Source: Polytrichum commune
Taxonomy: Eukaryota > Streptophyta > Polytrichopsida > Polytrichales > Polytrichaceae
Reading direction: 5' to 3'
NCBI GenBank assembly: GCA_950295325.1
Contig: OX485805.1
Coordinates: forward strand, 18,589,501 to 18,653,500
DNA length: 64,000 nucleotides
In this document: piece after piece, positions 36,862 to 46,660 of the stretch
Layout of the letters: each line of letters opens with the position of its first letter
Numbering within the stretch: the stretch's first letter is position 1
Position numbers and translations under genes: made by a program
Notes under the pieces: generated by a model
Database searches by the model: none
The model's input: the letters and a program-made list of their open reading frames with translations, nothing else
What the model was told of the DNA's origin: nothing

Positions 36862-38750
36862 GAGTAGCTTCGGTGTTGTTGATGGATATAAACATACGGA
36901 TTTGTATTCATGGCCGGTGTTTGATGTCACAGGCCTTCATTACGTGTGTCATGTGGATATTCCGTATGGAGACGGAGACTAATTTGATCATGGAGCACGT
37001 CTTATCTGTATTGAGCGATGACATATGGAGGAAGTGGGAGCGAATATTCAAGGAATACAAGAGTGGTGAGTATGTAGATCCAAAGACCCTCGCTCTCTTG
37101 AAGGATACAGAAGGTTTCAAATCGAAGAAGGTGGTCAAGAATGACTTGAAGCACATTCGGGGCTTAACAGAGTTGGAGCTAGACATGGCAGCGGATTAAG
37201 TTTTTATCACCAGAGACGGAGAGAAGCATCCTCGACATACCTTAAAGACTGTGCGCGATTGGGCGGTGAATAGGAAGATTAAGAATGAGACCTACATCGC
37301 AATAGCACAATGTCTAGATCCCACCCCTCGGTATCTTATTCACATTGATCAGAAAGAAATCATTGATCAGGCGGAGTGGGGAGAGTGGAAACGCCTGAAT
37401 AGTTTTGGCAAACGTCAGCGAGAACGTCTTGTGGACTTGATTGGAGCAGAGTACCTAACTAGCGCTTTGAACCCCGCGAAGAAAAAAATACGTATTCTTG
37501 CATGGTTCAAAGAGGGAGTTAAAAACATATTAGGTATGTGGTATAACAAGGTTCGCCGCAGCATGTCGTGTTGTCTATCGACAACAAATACAACCTTAGT
37601 GGTGCAGGACAGTCGTTTGCACCAATACTTCATGCGTACATGGACACAAGGAATCTACCCGGAGTCCAGGCGGGTCCACAGAGTGGAGGGCGTATAAAGG
37701 AGGTTGTGGATTACACTTTACAAGGTTTTTGTCGGGATTTTCCAAGCATTTTGGAGTCCCCCCAATTGTGGACTATGATTTCCGAATATCCAGACCGACA
37801 TTTCATTCATAACGTTTTGAAGACGCATCTGCCAAACACAGTCAGATTTTGTGATGCCTTCTACCATGGTACTAAAGAGGAGAAAATTACATCTCGTGAT
37901 TGTTTCTTCGAATCAAGTGCTCTTCAGATTACAACCTGCATTTTTCCCAACAAAGATGAATCAAGTTCAGAGGTGGCTATGCGGCTTTGCGGAGGCCGAA
38001 AGATGTTGGATGTACATGAACCGGGCCGATATAAACGTTATTAAAAGAAAAGGGCGTATCTTAATGGAGAGGCCAAAACTTTATTCAAGGGGGAGTTGAG
38101 GATGCAGACCTACATAGATATCATCAAACCTTTATGTCTCGAGGGGATATTTTTCCTGAATATTTGTGGAGGAAATAAGGCGCATGTAGTGGCACATGTT
38201 AGTATTGAGCACCTTTTCCCCTAAGTATTTATTGAATGTTTGGTTTTTATCGTTACTTTGGAATATGTACTAAAAAACCATTTCAAGAGTATTTCTTTCA
38301 TTCAATGTTTTTTGCAGGCCTTGGGTATGAAGGTTGTGAACATTGTGCCGGTGGAGATGTTGGAGATGCCAAGACGAAAATGAATGCCGCAGTTGACTGG
38401 AGCCTCCAAAGGTGGTATGAAGAAGGAAAAGTGGCTTCCCAGAATATGGAAGAGGAAGAAGGTCATATCGAAGTGGATTCGGATATTGAGCGCGAGAGGA
38501 TAAGCAAGCGTGCCAATGACACTTATAAGGAGGAGGAGGAGGATGTTCTACATCCGAAAGGTCAGCATGAGCAGCCATCTACCCCACAAGATAACCCAAT
38601 TTTTGACCAAGGGGTGTCTAAAGAGGAAGAGGAAGAGGAAGAGGAGGAGCAAGAGGAAGAGGTGCAGGTGGAGGAGGAGGAGGTCATGGCAAAGGTCATG
38701 GCGGAGGCACAGGTCATGGCAGATATCGAGGGTGGAGGGGCTGGTAGGCT

Positions 38751-38816
38751 CCTCCACGGGTGTTCACCCGTGGAGGATATTCCGAAGCAGGTGCCCCACG
38801 GGTGTTTACCCGTGAG
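38751..38816. repeat. two palindromes inside coding sequence
   Basis: The first (38751-38776) has perfect 12-bp arms (CCTCCACGGGTG and its complement); the second (38794-38816) is CCCCACGGGTGT-TTACCCGTGAGG-like. They sit in the acidic-linker exon without shifting its frame and are translated as LLHGCSPVEDI and VPHGCLPVRIV, breaking up an otherwise Glu/Gly-rich, low-complexity stretch. Confidence 0.85.
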
Positions 38817-40422
38817 GATTGTGGAGGTGGAAGGGGAGGGGGAGGGGGAGGGGGAAGATGAGGTCTCCAACTTAGAGGAAGGTGTTCGTCCACAGCTTGA
38901 TCACAACCTCCATCTCCTTGTGGGGTCTTTTTCGTCCGGTATTCCATCTATACCCGGCCGAGGGATTCTACAGTTTGATACATCTAGAGGAAGTCATGAA
39001 CAACTAGATATTCATTCTATGGAAGAATCTGAAGAGGATGAGCGTCCGTAGTCAATGAAAGAAGCTCGGCTAGAAGCTAATCCTACTCCAAGGTCCACAT
39101 CAAAACTGACTGCGAGGAGGAAAATGAAAGCTCTCCGAAAGGGAAGGTCATCTCTACGACCCCCTAGAGTTGGAGAAAAATCTCGTTCTTCGGAGGTAAT
39201 GGTGCATTTTGGTCTTCATCGCAAGGTTGAATTTGGCCAAGTTCATAAATGTGTTGTGGGTGGTGCAACACAATTGGCGGAGGATGCACATATCAGCCAC
39301 CTTCATGATGTGGAGGATGTTCCGCCAGATGCAAGGATGTCTAAAGCTGTGCATGTTGAAGGGACAAGCGCCGATTTGAACGTCAGTTCACATGTGGAGG
39401 AGGTTGCTGCTGCCGTTCTCGAGGTCCTAGGCCAAGGGAAATCACACTGAAATTCCACTGGAGTTGTGGTGGCAGAGGAGCCTATAGCCGCGCCACCGTC
39501 TAATGACGCAGAGGTGGTCATTCGAACCGAAGTCATATGCTTGGATAGTGATGACGATATGCCCAAAAAATGCGTAGAACTAGATGTGAAGGTGAAGGTG
39601 AGAGATGGAGTTCCACATCGGGTTCGGGGGACGTTTGCCGACTATATGACAGACGATTCCGAGGATGAAGATTATGGGAAGCCTGGGTACAACAAACTGA
39701 AACTAAACTTTATTGATGACCCTCACCCGGTGTTTGCTGGGAGACCTCCACCGAATGCATCGGACAAAGACATGGGAAAGGAAACAGATGGGAAGGACAA
39801 GGTGCATTTTGCCCCATTTGTGGATAAATATTTGTTAGAGGTTCCCGAGAATGTGCGATTGAATTTGGCGCATATGTACAAGTCGTATGACTATCACAAG
39901 ATGTTCGCTTATTTCTCCACTCTAGCGTTTTGTAAAGCAATAAAGGTGAAACATATTCTTCATGCCGCTTCATTACAAAAAATGAAAAAGAGATGGACAG
40001 TGTTTGAAGCTCCAACACATCGTGAAAGACGAGGTCAATTCCAGGGATCCTCGACCGCTCAAGTTGATAGTGTTGTGGACTCTACCTTGGAGATCATTGA
40101 CATTAGTGGAGTGCCAGAGTCTCCAAGGAGCGAAGTCCATGTTGCAGCTGTTGAGTCCTTAAGCCCTCATGTCGGTCGTTTTGCTGAGGCTCATCCGGCA
40201 TTGTCGGAAACGGTAAGATATACCCCCCTCCCATTGCAATTGTATGTTCAGCTTGGAAGCAAAGTCCTCATGGTTTCTAAAAGTCTTTTTGCAATAGGTG
40301 TTGGTTGCGGCAGAAGGGAATGTCATTCCATCAAGTTCTTATGACGACCCTGTACATGCTGCGGATCCCCCCCTAAACCAAGCTCAAGGTATCATATGTA
40401 GTGTTATTTGAATGAACTTGGT

Positions 40423-40547
40423 CCCACGGGTGAAGACCCGTGGGTCCACCGGTTTATACTTTTTAATTTCCACACAAATTGTATTATCATGACTAATATT
40501 TCTACCAAGGCTTTTTGATATTGTGCCCACGGACGTTCACCCGTGGG
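40423..40547. repeat. two palindromes in one intron of the H3-mimic gene
   Basis: 40423-40444 (centre AA to AG variant: CCCACGGGTGAAGACCCGTG) and 40526-40547 (CCCACGGACG / TTCACCCGTGGG). Both lie in the 214-bp intron 40389-40602 between exons whose phases match. Confidence 0.85.
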
Positions 40548-41564
40548 AGAGTATGGGTTTGAACATGTGGATTTCATATGTCGTGTGTGCATTTGGTCAC
40601 AGGTCATATAGCCGATGACGAAATACCTCCTTTGGTACGATATTCTACCCTAAGTCGCAAAAATTAATTAATAAATGTGTAGGCATTCTTTCATCTTGCA
40701 AATGCATACTCATGTCTACCCAATCTATTGTTTCCTTAGATAAAAATCCTCTAGAATGACACTCAATTTTGTCATCGCCAGATCCTCACCTCTCCAAGCA
40801 CTGTTGTCCATCGGAGAGAGAAGATATGGTTAGTGTTGGATGTCAACGGGATCCTTGTGAGGTCAACAAAGTGCGACAATGTCTACACCAGGAAGACTCT
40901 TGAATCACAACATAGCCCCCTCATAACTGGGGAGTTGGCTCCACTCTTTCTCTCATATAGTGCCCTCATACCTAGAAAAGGACTAGGACGCTTTCTGTGT
41001 TTTATTCTTTCAAACTTCCATATTGTCATGTGGTCGTCGAAGCTTATGAAGAATCTCTAGCCAATTGTCCGACACTTCTTCAAAGGTTGTAGACATCCCG
41101 AGTTTGTGTTTGGGCAAGAAATGTGTCACACTCTGAAAGATGAGAGCGGACAAAATCTTCCTAGTCCTATGAATGTTGATTCAAGCTTCTTCATGAAGGA
41201 CCTGTGCACATTTTTTGAGTGGAGCCGGATGCATCCAGTGTCGCATATGAAGCAACCCTCTCCTAGAACTACATTACTTGTTGATGACTCCCTTTACAAA
41301 TGCATCCCAAACCCTCCTGGGAGCTACGTTAACCCTCCCCCTTTTCTGTCAAACCAAGGCTTGGATACTCTGCATAATTACCTGCAAAGGCTCTTGAGTT
41401 CTCAACAGTATGTGCCAGATTTTGTGGGGAGCAACCCTTATCAATCGGGCCAGGGACCCTTCAATCTAGAGCTACCAAGTTCTCAGAATTATAAGCATGC
41501 ATTAGTTAGACATAAAATACTGAATTCTGCCCGTATAGTTCCAGAGGCGCAGATATCTATGTAG

Positions 41565-42240
41565 ACCTCCTATTGGAGCCACCGACAATGCACATGTGCA
41601 CTTAGTGTACATTTTATTTGACTTAAGTGGAACTGAAACTTTGTTGGCTTTCAACTTCATTTGAAACTTGTCTTGGTTTTGTGGATTTCTTCATGCAAAC
41701 ATGTTATGGTCATGAATGTATCCCACTGGGAATCTACTACTTTGCAACACTGCGGTGTTAGAGAATACCCGGCTATTTACAACCACAATGAACGTCTGGC
41801 AATGTCCCACGGGGGTTCACCCGTGGCAAGGTTGTAGTTGATTCAATGATTGTATCATACCTCTTGGACATTGTTAGTTGTGTTCTTGGGCATTATGGTT
41901 GTTATGACGAGTTTTAATATGTAGGACTTAGTCGGCTATAATTCATTCTTGTTGCACATGTTCAACTTTACTACGGGCCAACCCACGGGCTCCTCTTGCA
42001 CATAATGTCCTACTTCCATGCAATCTTATCTTCTTGTATCGTAACAACATTCCCCATTCCATACGCGACCTAAGAACTATATTGCCACTCCACCTCGTCG
42101 ACAACGTGCTCCGGATGCTAACTCCGACTTCGCCGAAGTGACATCTCCATGCCCTAAGGTAATTCATTTTCCACTTGAATCCCATTTTTGTAGTTTTGTT
42201 TCATCCTAGGGTTTCTAATATCATATAGTCCTTTGTTGTG
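41565..42240. other. 3' flank of the H3-mimic gene with a palindrome and a possible exon
   Basis: A palindrome copy lies at 41806-41826. 41940-42155 could be an exon (ending CCTAAG|GTAATTC at about 42157) of a following gene, but both usable frames contain stops or low-quality content. Confidence 0.4.
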
Positions 42241-42250
42241 TTGGACACAG

Positions 42251-42523
42251 ATGCTCCAAACATGGCTCCAAACATGGCTCCGAATGTGAGCCCACGGGTT
42301 CTGGAAATAGTTCTGGATGTTGGAGGTGTAGTTCGCCCAATACCACCTCATCAATGTCTGATTATGTGGCTGCAAGGGTGAAACAACTTCGAGAAGCTAC
42401 AGTTTTGATGACGGACAAACTACGGCTTGAAGAGGTGAAGCGCAAGCAAAGTAGTGCAACTCAAAGAGAACCTCATGACAAGAAATTGAAAAGGATTAAT
42501 GATTCATACTCCTCTTGTAGATA
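42251..42523 (+). CDS. unrecognised C-terminal exon, charged helix
   Basis: After a CAG acceptor at 42250 one frame reads about 90 codons to a TAA at 42523. It has a Cys/Ser-rich start (CSKHGSKHGSECEPTGSG) and then a charged helical tail (VAARVKQLREATVLMTDKLR, EEVKRKQSS). I do not recognise it. It could be the last exon of a gene that follows the H3-mimic gene, or a separate remnant. A palindrome (42582-42601) lies 60 bp beyond the stop. Confidence 0.35.
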
Positions 42524-42569
42524 ACCGGACCTTTATGGTTATAGATTGGCCCGCCCGTGTAACTGGCTT

Positions 42570-43020
42570 GGTGCTGGTTGTCTACGGGTGTTCACCCGTG
42601 GTTACAACAATTCATCTACTTTGTGACATATTTTGTGCCCACTGTGGCATCTATAATTCAACCAAATGATTTTTTGACACTCTTGTTGTCATGCGCACGG
42701 TGGTCTACTAGTTACGTTGACCCTCTTTTGGGTAGTCGGGTATGACTTGTAGACCTTCCTGCATGTGTTATGGATCTTGCATCATGTGTTGCATGGCGTT
42801 GGTTGGTCAAGGGCGTTCACTCGTAGTTAGATGTATCCGTATACTCCGAGTAGTATTAAGTGCCCATTATGGCTTTTATGATTAGACGCATGATATTTGA
42901 ATACATTTGTTGTCATGCGCATGGTTGTTCCTTGGTGGTGTCGACCATATTTGTGTTATGGATATAGGCTCATGTGTTGCGTGGTGTTGGTTGGTCACCG
43001 GTGAACACCCGTGGTTACAG
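42570..43020. repeat. degenerate ~215-bp tandem repeat ending in palindromes
   Basis: The phrases TGTTGTCATGCGCA, GTGTTATGGAT and CATGTGTTGC.TGG.GTTGGTTGGTCA recur in the same order in two units (about 42590-42835 and 42836-43014). Palindromes mark the edges: good at 42582-42601, badly decayed near 42813, and good at 42994-43014. Confidence 0.75.
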
Positions 43021-44410
43021 CTAGGCTAAGTTTTGTTTTGGGCAACAATATGCATTCTTGTAGCTTATATGTATCACCCAATGTGCATGAAATAATGTGT
43101 TATTCTATCTTGATGACCTTCCTCTTGTTCTAAACCTTGTCAATCACGGGGATTTACTCGTGAACTACGTTCCCAATGCACGTTCCCATCTGTACGAATT
43201 GTCTCATAATGGCCCAATTGGCTCATTTTAGTTAATAAGGCCATGGTCTCTAAAAACTAATTATGGTGTCAATTCAACTAAAAATATTAATCTCCAAGCT
43301 GCATGTTATTTCAGGGCTTTTATGTTGGATGAATGAGAGGCACGCTCATATTCCATAATTCCCTCCCTCCAGTCGATAAGGCTTGTATGACCTTTGTTGA
43401 ATGTCAACACGTTTAAGAAGCCTCTAGGTAGGGTAGGGTTGAGTAAATACTGTCCATCCCTATGCAGGGGCATGCATGCTGTGGTTTGCGAAGGTTCTAG
43501 CGTCTACTGTCGTTAAAATTTGTTGCAGCAATGTGTAATGTTGTTTTGTACCTGCATGTCAAAACCGACGGGGCATGTAATATACTGTTGGAAAGGTATT
43601 TCCAAGACCTTTCCAAAAATATATTACACACCCTCAGATTATTAACACTTCAGTTGCTAAACCAAGAAAACAAATCTGCAGTTGTTTAGCATCTGCAGAT
43701 CAGGCTGGTCAAAAGCACTGCAACCAATTTCGGTTGCGGTTCTTTTTTGCATAGTTTTCTACTAGTGAGTTGTCATGCAGGCTGTGGCTTGTGAAGGTTT
43801 AGCAGTTACTGCCATTAAGTGTTTCCTGTGGACAGTAATTATACTATTTGAATTCAGTGATCGTGTCTAAAATCCTTGTCTCGACCTGTTGTATTCAAGC
43901 AACAAAACATGCTTTCCACGTAGGTGAATGCAAATAAATCCCCTGGGTTTTGGGTCCACCAGGCTTGGCACTTGGCTCCCCATTGATTCCTGCTTATGTT
44001 TAGTTCAGAGCCTAGTCAATTTTCGAAGCTATAGTTCATTTAAAGCTTGAATTTGCACAAAAAAATGTGGTCTGGCTAGAGCTATTTTACAGTGTAGGGT
44101 GATCAAAATCTTAAGCTCTGGCTATTGTCCTCAGTCACAGAACTCCTGCCATCATTGTACATTTGAAGTCTTGAACTGCCATATTCCATGCCAGCTGCAT
44201 TACCCAAATGTCTACATTTCTTCACTCTTGTCTTCAGAAAAGAGTCATACTCGCAAGTCATGTCCTTGTATAGATTCCAGATGTTCTGTTTGACTACATG
44301 ATTTGTGATTGGGACTGTAAGTTTAAATAATGGCTATTATTAACAGTCATTGGGATTTCAATTTGGTTTATTTGGAATTCAATTTGGTCTAAGGGTTTAG
44401 GGAAGTGATT
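43021..44410. other. non-coding spacer
   Basis: No gene recognised. GTCATGCAGGCTGTGGCTTGTGAAGGTTTAGC near 43770 resembles GCATGCATGCTGTGGTTTGCGAAGGTTCTAGC near 43470, so an old internal duplication is likely. Confidence 0.4.
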
Positions 44411-45620
44411 GGGAATTCAAATCGGTTCTTTCTAGGGTGAGGCGAAAGACAAAGCCCTTTTCCATCTCAATGTGAGCCATCTACGAGCCAAAAGAGGGAT
44501 CGCCAACCCAGTTGAATCATACAGGAACTGCTTGCTCTGATTGATTACAAGCGTGATGAATTTATGGACGAATTGGACGGTTGATGCAGATGCCAGAGAC
44601 CTTCTGGACTCAGTGATCATAAAATGAAGTAGGATCAGCGACAAAATGATGACCGCCAGATTTGTTTTGTGGTCTGCATGATGGCATGGCTTGCAAATCA
44701 AAATGACACCTGATTACATGATTACCGCCATGTGGCAGACTACCACACTCAGATGAGGTTTAGTGGCGAGGACTTTTGGACTATGAGAATTTTAGAAAGG
44801 AAGCTGAGAAACTGTCCAAGACATTGCCAAGGGGGATTTTTGAGCAGATTAATGAGTGGTTCCCACATCAACCCTCCACACACTCGGGATTTGCTCAATC
44901 ATGATAACTTTCAGGTTAGTGAGGTTAGCGAGAATGATAAGGAAGAGGTTGCCATTTATGATACTAATCAAGTTGGCGAGTCGATTGAGATGATTGAATT
45001 TTCAGTGACAACCGAAGCGCTGCCAGACCGAATCGACCTCACCTGTACAACCGACTAATTTTAGTTAATTAGAAATTTTCCCTATGATATTTTAAGTATG
45101 AGGGGTAGTCCATCAAATGCAGCTCTTTGAACCCCGAGTTCTTCTAATTTACGTAGTTTTGTGGACAAATTGTCCTTCTATCCAGTAAGGTACTAGTTTA
45201 CGTAGACGCAGGACCCGCATTGTGCACAGCTTTGTCACAAAAGTCTAAGTGGTCAGGCTGCGTTGGTTGAGGTAACGAAGGTTCAGGAAGAAGCAGTTGC
45301 CTGGCACATGAAGGAAATGAGTGATGTGATGAAAACAAGTGAGAATAATAAAATTGAGGTTCGACTTAGGTTGTTTGCAGATACCAATGGGAGAAGGATT
45401 GTCGGTTAGTTGAGCAGTCATTGATCGCTTCTATAAATGCACGTCTATCAACTGTAAAAAACAGTGAACTTGTGTCTACTTTGGCTAGCATTAGTAATGT
45501 TCATATTTTGGGGTTGAAAGTTTCTAGAGATGCCACGGGTGATCGTAACCCCATCCTTAATCCGTTATTCTTGAGCATAACAACCTATGATCGGGGAGAA
45601 CTGGCAGTTCGTTACAGATG
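44411..45620 (+). pseudogene. unrecognised gene remnant
   Basis: Short open pieces in changing frames, none identifiable: RAKRGIANPVESYRNCLL (44.45-44.55 kb), AEKLSKTLPRGIFEQINEWF (44.8-44.87 kb), VQEEAVAWHMKEMSDVMKT (45.27-45.34 kb) and QWEKDCRLVEQSLIASINAR (about 45.38-45.45 kb). The charged helical pieces resemble the tail of SANT/trihelix-type proteins, but this is weak. The reading changes frame at least three times, so it is most likely a decayed gene. Ends where the family A repeat begins. Confidence 0.35.
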
Positions 45621-45808
45621 AACCGGTTGAGTTTGAGAAATAACCGGTTGAAGTTCAAGACTGCAGGAAAATAATCCATCATTTTAGAGTAAGTTATAGA
45701 ATATACCCCAACTTTATGGAGGAAAACTGAAGGATGTCAAGATGTAACCTGTTGGACTTGCAAACACTAGGATCTCAACCGATCATGCCCAAAAATCTCC
45801 CCGATCAC
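45587..45808 (-). repeat. MITE-like dispersed repeat family A, best copy
   Basis: About 222 bp, bounded by TGATCGGGGAGA and TCTCCCCGATCA, which are inverted repeats of each other. The interior matches the 30.85- and 53.2-kb copies in reverse orientation. No clear target duplication. Confidence 0.85.
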
Positions 45809-45944
45809 TGATACCAACATCAAAGCAGTGGATGTTTATAGATCCACTGACAAGTATGTTGACATTCACTGTGAGAGCTGATCAGCATCCAAGTCCTTTG
45901 TTGCGCGCCCATTTCAACTCCCACCGACTTTCGTAGTCTCATCA

Positions 45945-46503
45945 GGGCGGCTTTATGTTAGGGGCCATTTGGCGGCCGGGCCATTTGGAGTAGAGGCCAG
46001 TTGGACTTGAAGTGGCCCTTACTTTACTCTAACTTTAGCTCTACTTTACAAAGTGGCCCGTTGAGTGGCCCTTGCAATATAAAGTCCATAGGACCACTTG
46101 TAGGGTCCAAATTGGAAATTCCACTTTAAAGTGGGCCTTCCAAATGGCCCTAGGGACTTTATATTGTAAGGCCCAATCCACGGCCCACTTTGTCTTAAAT
46201 GAATTATGCCCTTTCTTGAACTAAAGTCATAAAGTCATAAATGACTACATGACGGAAGTTGGGTGAAGTGGCCCGTAGATGCGAAGTGGGTCTCCATAAA
46301 CCCTCGACCCATTTTTTGGTTGGCGGGCCACTTTTTTCCCTCCAAAACGCCGCCATGTCACCCGCCACGCAAGCTTTAGGAGAAGTGGGCCGACTCTCAA
46401 TATAAAGCCCTCAGGGCCAATATTAGGGGCCATTTGGGCAATCTAAGCACTCTCATTGGTTGATGCCTAGGGTTTGGAAATGGCCCCTAATATAAAGCGG
46501 CCC
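45945..46503. mobile_element. PIF/Harbinger-type MITE (559 bp) with TCA duplication
   Basis: Ends GGGCGGCTTTATGTTAGGGG (left) and the complement of CCCCTAATATAAAGCGGCCC (right) match at about 18 of 20 bases. The flanking 3-bp repeat TCA (45942-45944 and 46504-46506) fits the PIF/Harbinger class, and GGG..GCTTTAT is a Tourist-like end. The interior is rich in AAAGTGGCCC/GGGCCATTT inverted phrases. No coding content. It may be a deletion relative of a Harbinger element such as that at 21.8-26.8 kb, but its ends were not found there. Confidence 0.8.
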
Positions 46504-46529
46504 TCAGTTGTTGATGTTGTTTTCGTCAA

Positions 46530-46660
46530 TGGACGGGAAGAACCTGCTGCTATGAACCAATTTAGTCTGAGAAATAACGGGTTCAAGTTCAAGACTTCAG
46601 GAAGATCACCCAACATTTTAGAGGAATCTATAGAATATTCCTCCATTTCATTGAAAAATC
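46530..46660 (-). repeat. MITE-like dispersed repeat family A, truncated copy
   Basis: Only about 130 bp matching the half with GAGAAATAAC.GGTT.AAGTTCAAGACT and TTTTAGAGGAATCTATAGAATAT. It lies 27 bp from the end of the Harbinger-type MITE. Confidence 0.65.

Larger units (their letters stand above)
34123..41564 (+). pseudogene. H3-tail-mimic / ParB-like / methyltransferase-like / FCP1-like fusion gene, decayed
   Basis: First coding exon 34123-34153 (A at -3, G at +4; upstream in-frame TGA) encodes MARTKQTAHK, joined across the splice at 35518 to VSGGLSRA. This mirrors the start of histone H3 (identical at ARTKQTA, K9 and the GG pair). Downstream: a basic coiled-coil-like stretch (35.9-36.2 kb); FHVVNGQYMLAVCLVY (ParB-like) at about 36.49 kb; exon from 36933; LHLVIVSSNQ and GIFFLNICGGNKAHVVA at 37.9-38.2 kb, in positions of methyltransferase motifs IV and I; an acidic Glu-rich linker (38.5-38.9 kb); VICLDSDDDM (SUMO-interaction-like) at 39.53 kb; then exons 40298-40388, 40603-40634 and 40782-41564, whose phases fit. 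The last is FCP1/NIF-like (LVLDVNGILV, HIVMWSSK, LLVDDSLYKCIPNPPGS). The second Asp of DxDxT is Asn, so it is probably inactive as a phosphatase. Lesions: stops at 36786 (TAG), 37197 (TAA), 39049 (TAG), 39448 (TGA), 41058 (TAG) and frame changes near 35.85, 36.2, 37.57, 37.88 and 38.06 kb. Confidence 0.68.

Noticed and set aside
38562-38947. Minus-strand Ser/Pro-rich frames
   Set aside because: They are shadows of the GAGGAG-rich acidic linker on the plus strand.
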